64,000 bases of DNA from Rostratula benghalensis (lineage: Eukaryota > Chordata > Aves > Charadriiformes > Rostratulidae), in NCBI GenBank assembly GCA_013399305.1, contig VXAI01000095.1, forward strand, positions 2,797,422 to 2,861,421, in the 5' to 3' direction. Shown in pieces: positions 22,461 to 35,636 of this stretch. The notes beneath the pieces were generated by a model. It was given only the letters and a program-made list of their open reading frames with translations, ran no database searches and was not told the origin of the DNA. Each line of letters starts with the position of its first letter. Position 1 is the first letter of the stretch. The position numbers were made by a program, and so were the translations under genes.

Positions 22461-23498
22461 AAGTTACCATTATGCCAAAGCAAAGTTATCCATACAGCCT
22501 TTATTCAGCTTAACTATCTCTGTTTAAAACCTCTTCAGATCGTGCCAGAATAACTTTTTTTTTGCATAGAGAAAATCCTACACAGAAGAAACCCACCCTG
22601 ACTCAGCTGGCAAAGACAGTGGCCTGAAATTATCCTGATGTAATCCCCATTGTCAATATGTTTATTGTCACGTACAGCTCAGGATCAAAGGACATGCAGC
22701 CAGAAGACCTAATTAAAAAGTGAGGATGTAATAGACAAGCCCTATCTTCTGCTCAATCAGCTCTTACTTAGTGCTGAGATCTGAATTTCACATAGGCTGG
22801 CATAAGCCTAGAGGTCAAGAGATTTATTCTTCATCTGAATCCAGAGAGTCTCCTTGTCTTGTCCTTTGACTCCAAAACAGGATCTCCTGTCCTGCACAGC
22901 TAACCCAACCCAGCCCAGCTGCAAATTCTTCATGTTACCCAACTGTGATAAGTTTAGTTATGATAAAGCTTTCAGGTTTGTTTTCAGGTTTTGCTTTGTA
23001 ACTTGATTTTTTTTTCTTCTTCTTTTGTTTTTTTGATCAGAGGCCAAGTATAGTGGAAAGTTTCAAACTGTGGACTGATCCTAACACATCATGTGTTAGG
23101 AAAGTCTCTACTACAAAAAAACCTGCAATGTAACAAATAGTCCCTTCTTCAAGTTCTTTCTGTACAAAACCAGTAAGAACTCCTACGTGGCAGACCTGGG
23201 AATAATAAGAACTGCTGATTTTCTTCTCATTTAGGGAAGATTGTGGTACCAAATAGCAATGTCTTACTTGGCCTGGCCTGCAGGTAGGGTCTGAGGCAGG
23301 ATCAGAGGGTCGTCAGTGACCGAGTTTAGACTATAAGGGGTTACTGCCCCTCACTGAGGAGGGCAAATGAGTGACCCCAGGCAGTTTAGATGAACTTGTT
23401 TTATTTTGCTATGCGATAGACTGGGTTCATACCTGTTCTTAACCTTTAGGATCTCATGTGTGTTTTCATCAGAATTGCTTCCACTTAGAACACTGATC
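22461..23498. other. unique non-coding DNA
   Basis: A long pyrimidine tract ends in TGATCAG at 23040 and could act as a splice acceptor. The following sequence has stops in all frames within about 95 bp, so no coding exon is supported. A perfect 10-bp inverted repeat lies at 23080-23100. Confidence 0.5.
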
Positions 23499-23650
23499 AC
23501 AGAATTATAGACTAATTCAGGTTGCAAGGGATGCTGGAAGGTCATCTGGTCTAACCCCTGCCTCAAAGCAGGGCCAACTTTGAAGTTAGGTATTAAAAAC
23601 GTTTGCAGTCCTATGAAATCATCTCTCTGGGCTTTGTGAACACTAATCAA
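23499..23650 (-). mobile_element. CR1 LINE 3' fragment, 5'-truncated
   Basis: Read on the plus strand it begins ATCACAGAATTATAGACTAA, the reverse of the CR1 terminal octamers. It continues GGAAGGTCATCTGGTCTAAC and CTCAAAGCAGGGCCAAC, a standard reverse CR1 3'-UTR, and probably extends through AATCATCTCTCTGGGC. No reverse transcriptase coding part is left. It is old and dead. Confidence 0.75.
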
Positions 23651-25487
23651 GAGTGGCTGATACCAGACCTGTGAAGTCAGTATGAACCTCATCAAGGGTA
23701 TGGAAGTGCAGAAAGATGAAGGTTTCTGCCCTTAGAGTTAATAGAAAAGCTTTCAGTGAGCAGGAGAGGAATCTGACTCCAAGCCTACTGTTGACCAGGA
23801 AACATAATGCAAAACTTCAGTTACAATGCAAAGCTTGCTGTTTTTCTTTGTCTTTCTCACCGCAAACACGTTTCCTTGAGTTTTAATTTTCTGAATGATT
23901 ATGCTCAGCTTTCCACCTGAGCTGAAAAAAAAGATGACATTTCATGTGAGGAAATACCCATTACTTTTGCCCCAAGTATCTGCCTCACTCTCAAATTTAA
24001 GAATTAATTCAGAGCAGAAATACTGGAAAGACATGCAAGAGTGACAGCATGTCCACAGTGAGAGTTGCTTGCACTTGACTACAACTTTTAATACCTGTTT
24101 GAGCTGTGGGGTTTATTATTGTTTCACACTGAAAAATACTGAGATGCTTCTATGGAATAGTTCAGCCATGTCTAAGAATATGCTTCAGGAAGATCACACC
24201 AGTTGTTTTCAACAGTTTAGAATTTTTTTACTGAAACTCCACTAATGTGCAGTGGGGGACTGTCTCAAAATGTGGCAGAGGCCAATGCAGGGACAGAGAG
24301 GTATCGTTCACTGTCCTCATGAATATTCAACAAAACGTGGCCAAATTATAATCCTCTGCAAATCACCATCTGCGTATGCTCAGTAGAGGTTTGTTAGAGG
24401 CTAGCAGCACAATTCCCAGAGCATTCTGTCTTAATTGCATATATGCCATATCTCCCACAGGGCTGGATGCCAACCACATGGGCCTGCTCCATGCCCACCT
24501 CATCCACTGACCTAGATTCTTCCACAAATTGCACCTCAGGAGGGGCTCAGCTTCGATTTACACACAAGGAAAGAAGTGGGTATTTCCAGAACTTGAAGAG
24601 TTGTTACGGGAGAGGAAGAGACAAGTTCTAGACGCAGCAAGAAAGTACAAGGGGAAAAAGAAGGTGCAGTTACTATGGTATTCAGGTTACACATCTGAAT
24701 ATGAGATTAGGATGGTAATAAAGTATTTTACCCACATTAATTTTGCCTGGTGATAAAGCATCTGGGATGAGATGTCAAAGAGATGAGCAGATGTCTAGTC
24801 TTGGCTGCTCTGAGGCAAGCCAGTGCAGCAGTATCTCCAACAGGAAAGTAGCTGAGGTGATAAAAGCCAAAATTATTATTACAATAGAAATAATTTGGAT
24901 ACAGATGAAGATGAGTTCAGAGGACACTGCCCTGAAGAGTTAAAAATAAAATGAAAAAAAGTGTCCCAAGAAGGTCATTGAAGGAGCAATCAGAAAGTTA
25001 ACAGGAAAAACTGGTTCCAGGACAGAGATTTTAAAGCAAGATTTCAAGGCAGAGATTATAATCAGATCTGTCAGATGAAGCCAAAATGTCAAGGAACATA
25101 TGAATGGAATAATGGCCTTGAGATTTGGCCCTGAAGAGGTTACTAGAGACCTTGGCAAGAGCAGTTCCAGTGGAGTGGAGAGAACAGAAGCTACAATGAA
25201 ATACAGAGTATTATCACACACTACAATGATTGGCATCAGAGGGATCTCTTCATCCCATGGGCCATTCACTGGGACCTGATGGACTAAATCCCTAACTGGA
25301 CTAAATTGGCTTAACTTCTCCAGACGTTTCATCAGCTTACATCTCTCGGAAATTTCATATACAGAAGAGAAACTAAAAGACAGGCTTGTTTGTTTGTTTA
25401 TTTGGTTTTTTCTTTTAGTTGTTTGTTTGTTTTTATATAAAAGAATTTGGAGTTTATTTTAGGCTCTCCTATGTGAAATAATCCCTA
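23651..25487. other. unique non-coding DNA
   Basis: No gene supported. Short frames only. GTTT-rich simple sequence at 25384-25434. Confidence 0.5.
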
Positions 25488-25549
25488 TGTCCTCTAGGGG
25501 GTAATCCTTTTCCCCAAATGTCTTCTAATGGGTAATCCTTTTCCCCAAA
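25488..25549. repeat. 31-bp tandem duplication
   Basis: Two adjacent 31-bp units (25488-25518 and 25519-25549) differ at three positions and share GGGTAATCCTTTTCCCCAAA. It is a two-copy direct duplication of unique sequence, probably from replication slippage or an unequal exchange. Confidence 0.9.
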
Positions 25550-28500
25550 GATCTCAGAGCAGAACACTTTCTGTTTCTTTATGTTGTCTAAACAGTGTAA
25601 AATTAGGCAGATCTTAAGCTAGCTGCTCTCATTACACAGTTTGATGAATCTGAAAGGGTAACAAACTCCAGGATGAATGATGAGTCATTTAGTCTTACAA
25701 TAGCTTTCTTCCCTTACCCACTCCTCTTCCTATAAATTTCTTTTAAAAATGAAAACAAAATCCCACTTGCTATAAATTAACTGAATTATTAATCTCTTGT
25801 CCTTTGCAGACTTTGCATGTTGGACAATAGCCAGGGGATCACAGCACATTGTGCTGTTGCAGGTATTCCCTTTAGAGACAGAAGACATATATATTCTTAG
25901 ACACGCAATAAAACTCAGATCTTTAAAGGAAGTATGAGATGATCTCCCTTGACACTTTGTTTTTAAATCATCTATTTGATGATTTAAAACCAACAAGTTT
26001 GAACAAGTCTGGAATTCGATCTATTTGACCATCTTCAGTTCCAGTGACGTCGGAGCTAGAATTATATGGAAAATGCAGTGCTTAGACTTAAAATCAGCAA
26101 GAGCTCTCCAGAAGGAACAAAAAAGGTATAAATTATGTCTGATTGAACAAACACAACTCCACTGTTGAACAGCCACTCAATGAAGAGGGCAGGGAGAGGC
26201 AATGGAGCACGGTAATGTGTAATATTACTAGTCAATGGGCTGTGTGCAGCAGTGGGCTCCCAAACGCTGGAGGTGTCAGGGAGATAAATAGCAGAGTGTC
26301 CTCCTCAAAAATATGATTAATACCCTCCTCGGTCCACTGCTGAAGATGTAGTGGGTGCAGCTGGTTTGGACAGCAGTTGCACAGAGGAAAATTCCAGGAC
26401 GATTGCAGCAGAGCAGAGAGGGCAAAGAGTAGGACAAGTAGTCAACTGAGTGGGAGTGCTGAGCCCCAACAAGGGGAGAAGTAGGCCAGAGCTGGCAAAG
26501 GTCTTTTGGCTGCTGTTTAAGTAATGTTTATAGAACTTTCATGCATGCACAACTGAGTTTCGAGTTCGTGATCTTTGGAGGAAAAAAGGGAGAGAAGCAT
26601 GTTCGAGTTCATTGTCTCTTGTAATAGTCATGCCAGAGGTGGCTTTCAAGAAGCTGTTCTTCTCTCCTAGCCTGCACCCCCCTGAAAAGCCTGTACATGA
26701 CCAAAAAAGCAGGTGGAAAACTGAGTATCATTAAAAAAAGCATCATTTTTTTCCTGCAGCCAACTGCAATTTCCTGAAAGTCATGAGTGTGTCAAGTGGG
26801 GTTTTCACACTGTATCGTTTTCAAGGAATCCTCTAAAATTCTCAGAAAACATCCTTTCATTCTTCTGTTGTCACAGCACTCGGGGGAGACTGTCCCCAGC
26901 TCAAATTCCCAACATTAGAATCTGAACACACTATAATGTAACTAATGCTCCTGAAATCAAACAAAGGCAGAGGGCTACGGATGGTTTTATTTCTTAGGGC
27001 AGTGATCCCTGCCTTTGTTGTTTTGCAGGCAACAATACCAAGCAAGCAATATATTACCAGCAACACCACATTATCTACCCTCTTGCATCCACAATGAACA
27101 TCTCAGGGTCCCCCCGAAATCCTTGGGTGGGGATAAATGCCTCGGGCAATCAGTCTCCAATCAGCAAGAAGGTGCTGCAAAAACCTACAGACACTCAGCT
27201 GGAGCTGAACGGAAGGGCACACGTGTTATTAAATGCACAAACACAACACGAGCTGTATATACATAAATACTCCTGTTTAACTTAAAATGACAAAAAAATA
27301 GGATGGGGGAAAGGAAAAGTTCCAGTGGATTATTGATCTGAAAGACAGTGATTAATAATCACCAGTTTAGTATTCTGCATCACCACTGCCTGTCACACTT
27401 CCCTGGAAACAGGATTAATATAAGAAGATATTATATATGTGAGCGAGGCACTAAGGTAGCACTATATTGATCTGAACTTTAGAGCTGTTCAGTGCCATTA
27501 ACAAAAACAAAAAGAATGCAGGCTCTTGTAAAAAGGAGGATGGCTGACGAAAGGCAAGTAGTTGGTTTTCCTTCTACAAATTGCCAGCAGCCTGATCATC
27601 TCTTCAATGAGATTCAAGAATCACCAGCTGCAGATCCCAGGTAAAATCAGAGTAACATGCACCAGAGCAGCCAGCACAGGCACAAAGCCTTTTCCTCGCT
27701 TTGTTTGAAGGACTGGTCCCTGACCGTCACAGGGAAAGTTGATGTAAGAGCTTACATACCCCCAGAGGACCCACTTCCAATACTGCAAGAATAGCATTGC
27801 TCTCCAAGAGAATTTAGAGAAAGATACACTTTTTGAAACATTACGTAATCCTGAAAAAGACAATATTCCTTTTCAAAAAAAAGTCTAGTGTGACATATAC
27901 AGAGTGTTTGAAGGGAAAAAAAAAAGCTAGGTAATACATTTAAAGACACTTTCCATGAAATGAAAATAATTTCACTGCTTTATTAAACTACTGTCTCAAA
28001 CTCACTTTGTTCTTTTCCTACCTTTTTATTTCTGCATAAAGAGGGGGCACCACTATTTGTTCAACATAATATTAAGCGTACTCTGCTACTCAATTAGTAA
28101 ACATGTCAAGAGGTGGGGTAGTTATTCATGGTTCAGGGGCACAGCCCCCTTTCAAAAAGAACTTTTTTTTCACTCTAATGAAATGATGGATAATCTGGAA
28201 GTAGGTGCTTTAAGAAGATATTAATCATTCTCTGTGGTAATGTTAATCATGCGTTCCATCATCTCCAGATGCTGTGCATCACCTTCCTCGGAGATAAAGG
28301 GCACCCAAGCCAGCAGAGTCCTTTTGATCACCTTTCTCACAGTAACTCTCATAAGGCATTAAAAGAAGTCTTCACATTTCAGGGCATCCTTAAAAATGAA
28401 ATAGAAAGTGGGAGAGTGAGGTAATGGAGGGATTCATGGACTTCAATCTTGACCCTGTCATTACTTATGCTGCCCAGATGGGAGGTGCATAGTTCTTTCG

Positions 28501-28858
28501 TCCTTTGTCCTAATCTTTGACATTTTTCAATGCAATGTTTGGTATGAATGAGGTATGAGAAAAACCCTGATCACAGGAAATAGAAAATTAATTCACAAAA
28601 GATTTCAGGGAGGGAGGTGAGGGGGGACAAAAAGAAATATCAGCCTGCACTTTCTGTGCAGAAAAATCCAGCAAAATTATTCCCTCACAGCCTGCTATTC
28701 CATTCTTAGAAAACATTAGCAGAAGTTGGGTCAGATTTATCTCAGCATAGTGTCTGTGATGTCTCTTCCAGTTAATAAAACACCCCGCCACTGCAGAGAC
28801 TTCTGGCCAATTAGACCATTTTTATGACCAATCTTTTATAGTTGTTTGGGGTTGTTGG
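25550..28858. other. non-coding DNA, no gene seen
   Basis: Mostly unique. The part at 26195-26330 looks like a candidate conserved element. No exon, RNA gene or clear interspersed repeat was recognised in the remainder. Several frames of 80-90 codons are taken as chance. Confidence 0.5.
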
Positions 28859-28884
28859 TTTTTTGTTTTGTTTTGTTTTGTTTT
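28859..28884. repeat. (GTTTT)n simple repeat
   Basis: Four units of GTTTT on the plus strand in a T-rich setting. Could be the reverse of a decayed A-rich tail, but no retrotransposon body lies beside it. Confidence 0.85.
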
Positions 28885-29787
28885 AATTATGCATAAACCT
28901 AGGGCATAACTTAGATGGCTGAAATACCTCCTTTTGCAGACTTAGATGCTTCAGAGATTGCAACGCCTAGAGAAGAAACTTTGAAGGTTTCCTAAAGCTA
29001 AACATTTACTTCGTATAAACTGTTGAATAAATTGAATAAAGATAAACCACAGGGGACCATGCCCACTCAGAGGCAGGCAGTGTTTCTGTCACAGCACATA
29101 AGTGTTAAGGAGAAAAGAAGTTGTGTGAACTTGAAATAAAATAATCCCACTTTCTTAAATCCATCTTCAAATGCTAAATCCACATGAGGAAGAACTGCCC
29201 ACCTCACTTAGACAACCAGCGATCCCCACCGAATAGCACTCGTGGTGTACTTACTCTACGGGGTGAGTTAAAACACAAGTGCCAGGCAGCTTAAAAACCC
29301 TCAGACCCATAGATGCCTTTAAAAATGTTTCAACCAGGTTGTGTCACCACTCTTTGGGGTTTAGATGAAATTATGGTGAAATAATTTTTTTTCCGCCAGA
29401 ATTTAAAGTACAGTAAATAGCTAGCAATACCACAGACATCACACAAACACGGGTTGCTTATAAAAAGAATATTTCCTGGAACACTAAGTATCTCCTCAAA
29501 GTCTCTGCAGCTTGGGCTGGGAAAGAGTTTGCTCTTGCTGCTTCTCAAAAATGGGTCATGTTACAAAGTCCCCTTTTTACCCCTTTTGAATACCTCTGTA
29601 TCTTTGAAAAGAAAAGCTAAGTCACAGGGCTGACCCTGAGCTATGGAGGTGACATTACCCTCTCATCAGTGTCCCTTCAGAGAACCCTTGGGCGACTCAA
29701 ACCCTTGGGCAGCCGCAGAAAGGATAAGATGTGGAGCAAATAACCTGTACCTCATTGAGATTAACAAAAATACCTTTTCACACATAG
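28885..29787. other. unique non-coding DNA
   Basis: No gene seen. A short direct repeat AACCCTTGGGC occurs at 29683 and 29700, just before the CR1 fragment. Confidence 0.5.
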
Positions 29788-29893
29788 GATATAGAATCCT
29801 AGAATTGCCTAGGTTGGAAGGGACCTTTAAGATCATCTAGTCCAACCGTCAACCTAACTGTGACAAAAGCCCATCACTAAACCACGTATACAG
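29788..29893 (-). mobile_element. CR1 LINE 3' end, about 105 bp
   Basis: The plus strand reads GATATAGAATCCTAGAATTG, then GGTTGGAAGGGACCTTTAAG, ATCATCTAGTCCAACCGTCA and CCCATCACTAAACCACG. This is the reverse of the avian CR1 3' terminus with its (ATTCTATG)-type octamers at the left edge. Only the extreme 3' UTR is kept. It is the clearest sign, with the copy at 47310, that the DNA is avian. Confidence 0.9.
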
Positions 29894-31983
29894 CCTTATC
29901 GGTGAGACACCAGAGGGAAGAACCACCAGCTGGGTGCTGTGCCACTGCTAGTAAGGAGTTTTGTTACGTGCACTGAGTTGTGTATGCTGCTACACTACAT
30001 TGCACTGGAAAGTGTGGATGAACAGCAGTATCCAATGCTCCACAGAATGTAGGCAAACTGGCCTCTCATTTTTACATTTTTTTCTCCAGTAATTCCTGGG
30101 AAAACAAAGCCACGCTTTCTCTCATGTAAGGCTGCCTCACTTACGCCATGCACTTCTTTCTGAAGCTTTGGACAAATTATACCCTAATGTACTGAGGATC
30201 TTTGCAGTGAATTTATGTAATGCAAAAACTTGATTCCATCTTTGCAGCGATTCCTGCTCTACTTTGCATTCCCCTCTACTGAAGTAGTTCGCACTGTATT
30301 AGCGTAAGATTACTAGCACACTACTGCAAGCACTTTGCAGACAGCAAAGCTGAGAGACTAATGGACGTCTGAAATGCGAATGTTTTTTCATTCCTTGTGA
30401 TCTTGTTAACATATGTCTATTTAATGGTGGCAGCATTATTTCTGACTTACACCATTACACTACATTACGGTTGCTATTAATTATGCTTCCTATTGGGAGC
30501 GGTTGCATGTTTACAGATTTATTTTTTTAAATGGTCAGTTCTAATTTACTTTTTGTAAAGACAGCTATTGTGTTATGCACAAGTTTTTACAGTCCACATA
30601 GAGCCACGGAAAACGTACTTCTATTTAAATGGGCACAAGACAGAAATTAGAAGAATTGCCAACCAAGAAAAGAAAGGAGATTTACAGGGTCTTGCTAACG
30701 AAAGTTCTAAATTCAGAACATAATACTCCACTTGTTTTGTACAGTAAAACACTTTAAATTAAATGTATGTGAAACACAATAATAACAATAGGCCAGAATT
30801 TCAAAGTGACTTCAACTCTTCCTTCACTCAAGTGTATACAAATCTGGTCTGAAGAGCATAAGAACTAGGACATCAAAACGCAGCAAGGAGCATTAAAAGG
30901 AGCCTGATCAGGAAAATTAGCAGATAGAGAGTTGAAGGGTATTTGGTTGATCCAAGGTGAATATGTTGATATACATCCTTTGTGAAATCCTGGAGTGGTT
31001 TCCAGGAGAAATAGGTATGTAGTCTCCCACTTTATTTCTTCTGGGAAGTGAAGTACTCTTTCTTTATTGGTAAGATAGAGAGCTGCCTTTTCTATTCATT
31101 GCACTCAGCTCACAGTGATAGATGGTATATAAAAATTTCATTTTGGTTGGTAGAATTCAAGTACAGTGATACAAAGGTGCTTTGTGGATAGAATCTATAA
31201 ATCTTGAAAAAAAATTGAAAAAAATAGTGCTTTCTGTCATCATGGATAGCAGATTTAGATCATGAAAGTTACCCATAATGCTAAGCCAACTGCATTCACT
31301 AAGTATTTTGGATGATAGGGTCAGAGAAAAAGGGACTTTACTAAAGTTCATCAGTGTGTACATGGAAAACGGGAGTTAAAATACCTTCCAAAGCATCCTG
31401 GAATCTATCCAAGATACAAGTAAATAATATTTTTTGAAATTTACTGATTAAAATTTTGCATACATAATAGATATCCTCATCCATTTTAGCGACTCCGTGG
31501 AGTGGAAGAACATTTATACAGCCTATGGGCCAAATATGAATTCAAAGTTGTTCCTTAGGATAAAATCTTATTACTGTTGGAATCCATTTCCTTGAAGAGA
31601 GAAGAAATAGTGTGCTAAGGCCAAAGAATTTCACTAATCTTGGAAAAATCCTCCCACCAGACTTTGGTTCTGAAACATGGAAATTTCCTGAAAAGTGAAT
31701 CTGAACTGATTGTTCACTACCTTCAACCAGTATCTCACAAGAACGGATGTCTTCTGCTTTCAAAGGCCTGTGATATTTCTGTGTTGAAACATAAACTCAA
31801 CAAGGAAACAGAGCAGTCTGCTGGAACCGTGTTGGAGAGACAACTGAACAAACAGCTGGTTAAAGGATTAAAGCCAAAACAAAGGATTGTTTGAAGGTCT
31901 CTCTAAGTTTTAGATAGCAATGGGAATCTTTTGAAATGGGGGCACACAGGAGCTGCTGTAGAAAGGGAAAGGTTTGGGACCTT
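29894..31983. other. non-coding DNA with a regulatory-looking segment
   Basis: No gene supported. About 30160-30535 is repeat-free and mixed in complexity, with AATTATG, TTAATGG and CATTACACTACATTACGG motifs, and resembles a conserved non-coding element. The rest is AT-rich unique DNA. Confidence 0.4.
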
Positions 31984-32030
31984 TACCCATTTCAGAGATA
32001 CTGAAACTCTGTGACACTGTCTGGTGAGTC
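31984..32030 (-). repeat. short MIR relic
   Basis: CCCATTTCAGAGATACTGAA followed by ACTCTGTGACACTG corresponds to the reverse MIR stretch CCCATTTTACAGATGGGGAA ACTGAGGCACAGAG. Only about 45 bp are readable. Confidence 0.5.
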
Positions 32031-33928
32031 TTCAATAATGACAGAAGGCAGTAAGAATAATACAGAGATGAGCATTGCACCTTGATGATTTCAATTCACA
32101 CTTTTAAATAAAAATCTTCAGTCTTTGGTAGGACCCAGTGTGTCCTTCTTTATTAACTGATTGTCGCTGTTATGTTACAGTTTATATTACCCTCCCCTCT
32201 TTAGCCCACTATACCATTAGCTTTAATGCATTACTACTTTTCAGCACAATTAAGTGTTTGAAGCAACCAGGAGGTACAGTTTAAGCACAGTAAAAATGTC
32301 CAATTGAAAAGGCTAAAGATCAATATCAAAGGTCTAGAAGGTTAGACCAATCCTATCAGCTTCAGGGAAAAGCTGGTGCTAAGCTACCATCGAAGAAAGA
32401 AATAGCTAATGGCCCACAGATGATCTTTGTTCAACCAGCTTTCTCCTGTTTAAAAAGAAATCCTCTCTTTATTGAACACTGTAATTTTCCCATTGCTGAA
32501 AATGCAGAAGCTTTAAATTCCAATTTTAGTTGCGCTGAAAGATGGGAAATAGTTTCTTTTAAATACTTCTCTTTATGAAAGAAGACAATAAAGTCTGCCT
32601 ATTGGCCCTCATTATCCCCACCTCGATTTGACTTGCCTACCTGCTCCACTGCACTGGTTCAAGACAATTAATCCTAATATTCAACCCTCCTGGTGTAATT
32701 TCTCATCTTGGCAGGTCTCTTTCTATAATGACTAAAGGGGAGTGGCTAAATTCTCAAAACCTCTGGGGTGAGCCGGATACATTTCCACAAACACAGACAA
32801 CAATTTGATCCTGATATATTAATGAAACACTGTATTATCAAACCAAAGCGAGCATTTAAAGTCACTGCCCAAATAGCCAGGGTAATAAAACACACAACAC
32901 TGGTCATTACCTTATGGACACAGTAAAGCACAAACAATGAATTCTGTTGATATGGAAAAAGGGCATTGTAGGCAACCAGTGTGTTAAGTTCCAGGAATTT
33001 CTTCATCTTGTGTCAAAGGAATATTTGTATTATTTTCTTAACTGAAAAAAAAAAAAAGGCCCATCTGCAGCTCTGCACAAGACTCTCAGCTCCTGGACTG
33101 TGGACTCAATAGAACAATGTCTTTCATTAGCAAACTAGTCACTCTGTTTGTGAAGTGGTTGATATATGTGGATCATGGTCAATAATCAGTTCCTGGATAT
33201 AAGGATTTTATCTGGAATTATGCATCTCACTGGTAGTAACAGTTAGTCCAGCTTTAGAGATTTGCAAAGCAGTCCTGTCCCCAGTTCTGTTGTCTTCCAT
33301 CTTCCTTCCTCCCCTGACCCACCAGAAACCCTGCTTGACCAGGAGAACAGGCCATTGATCCCTTTTTTCCAAAGCCCGTGCCATTTAACAAATTAAGTCT
33401 TCATCTCTGAAGACAAATAGGTAGCCTCACATAGGTAACTTTGGAGTAGAACCCTCTGTCGCTACAGTTCTGCTATTCCAGTCACTCTGAGTGCAAACTG
33501 AGAAATGGATGTAATTTCTTTGCTTCTGGAGATTTATTTTTATTTGTGTTAGGTAAATTAGAGCTGTCATCGTACAATATATAAGGAAACCAGAAGTTGC
33601 ATGGGGTTTCATAAAAGTTTGGAACCTCTGCATTTACAGACTTATGACTAACCTTAATATTCCATTATACAAAATATCTCACTAATGTAATGCATATCTA
33701 AGGCTGAGGAAACCAAGATTCACCATAACCAGTGACAGATTCTCTGCAGCTCTCAAGATTATTAGGAATGGTTCTGTGTGGCCAGGTGTAGGGTATTTCT
33801 CCTATTAGGAAGGGAAACTCCCATGATCTTAATCAGAGGCAGCACTCTCATGTAACCATGGAAGATCTACAGCACATCTCAGTTTTTGAGTCAAAACCTC
33901 AGTGGCATAATACACAAGTAGTCATGGG
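32031..33928. other. unique non-coding DNA
   Basis: No gene or clear repeat. A 12-base A run lies near 33046-33057. Confidence 0.5.
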
Positions 33929-33959
33929 TTTGCATTAATTTATACCAGCTGAAGAGCTA
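33929..33959. repeat. possible fragment of ancient palindromic repeat
   Basis: TTTGCATTAATTTATACCAG then CTGAAGAGCT resembles the TGATTTACACCAGCTGAGGATCTG end of an old amniote palindromic repeat. It is short, so uncertain. Confidence 0.35.
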
Positions 33960-35527
33960 GCTAGTAAAACTGCTTCAACTCAGCTTAAAAAATTATTATC
34001 TTTTTATAGCCATTTCTTCTCTGGCTGTGGTTTCACAGTAACAGCTCACACAGAGGTAGCCCACTGCCTCCTCTTTGTGCCATGGCTGTTTATCACTGGA
34101 AGGTGAATGGGATCAGGGAACTGATGTATCAGAAAAGAAACAAAACCCAAGCTCTTCTTTTTTATGGCTTTTTCAGGCAAATCAGTTCCTCAAGTCAGGT
34201 TACTGCATGGTGACACAGACAGGCACACTGGCTCAAAGCATGGAATGGAGAACAAATAAGTGGGAAACAGAGGAAATGCTGGAATGTTAATTTTGGACAG
34301 TGACTGAGTAACTGAGCTACATCTCCATGCCTTTGGGCACATACAGAAAGGTAAAAGAGGGGAATAAATAGAAGTACACTTCCATATAGTATTTATAAAT
34401 ACAATCTAAAGTATTTTTCTTTAAAGTCTTATTGACATAATGTCAATGTAGCAAATATTTCTCAATATCATTCATGTCTACATTCTCCTCATAAGTACCA
34501 TAAATATTTGGAATTTATAACAACTTCCACTGAAAACATTTAGGCCAATAGTTAGCTCATTTCATTACGGAGTTGGTTTTTTTTTTTTTATTCTGTTTCA
34601 CTTTTTTCCTCAATTCAACACAGAAGAGTTAACATGTCAGTCTTACCAAGGTGCTTTTGCCTTCCCTGAGTGTGCTTCAAAAGGATATTGGTGTTTTATT
34701 AGCTGATATTGATCATAAAGCAATTGGCAATAAATTGGCTTAGCCAAGTAAACATAGCTATATCCAGTAAGATGACACCTATTTTTATTTTAACTAGAAT
34801 TAGGCTCTGTATAACTCCCAGGTCATAGCCAGAGGTCATAGGGAGCAACAAAAGTGTTTATCAGAAGTTGGGACATGCTATTATAGAAGTTAGAGGCAAA
34901 TTAACTAAAACAAATTATACCAAATTTTCGGTGTTATCAAAGGGAATAAAATTTCCTTTCCCTTCACACATTATAAATTTAGGGCAACTCAGGAAATTGC
35001 TCATTAGAAAATTAATTTAAGTCATATGTGACCAAAGGCAGAGAGAGCTACTCCTGTTCCCACTGACCAGCTTGGTTCCACCACGTAAACCATGCAGTGG
35101 AATGTCTGCTGCCGTTGGCTGACAGACTTGCAGATCAAGAACTATTTGGTGCCAGAATTCACAAATAGATTCAAGTAATCATTAGAGTGGCAAAAGTTGT
35201 GGTCTATTCTTGGAGAACTGGGGAACAGAAAAAATAAGAAAAATTAATTGAAGCAATTATTGCCTGCTATTTGGTAAATTCTTCAGTCTCTGGAGCCATG
35301 CAAAGAGCTTTAAACCTTACAGGAAAGAATAAGTCCTTAAATAAATTAGCCTAATAGACTGCTTTCCAAATTAACTGGTATGAATTTACCTGTGATTAGT
35401 AATTCTCTGGTGATTATTCTATAGTGAGAACACTATACTACTGTCTCCATCTGATAGCTATTTTGTACCCTGAGGCATGTGGCTTGATTTAGCTTAGACA
35501 CTAACTACAAATGTCATTTCATTCACA
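33960..35527. other. unique non-coding DNA
   Basis: AT-rich, no gene seen. A T run lies at about 34577-34589. Confidence 0.5.
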
Positions 35528-35636
35528 TGGCCCTAACTCAGTAAAAAAAATTAAACATATGCTCGAGACCCTGAGAAGTCAACTTCTCACATGTTGAACA
35601 TTAAGCATAGTCTTACGTCCTTCGTTAGATTCTGGG
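35528..35636. repeat. ancient amniote repeat, TTAAGCACATG type
   Basis: It begins TGGCCCTAACTCAGTAAA, continues TTAAACATATGCTCGAG, AAGTCAACTTCTCACATG and GAACATTAAGCATAG, and ends TTCGTTAGATTCTGGGC. This matches in order an old repeat with GGCCCTGATTCAGCAAA at one end and its inverse near the other. Second copy of the family represented at 21073-21190. Confidence 0.55.
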
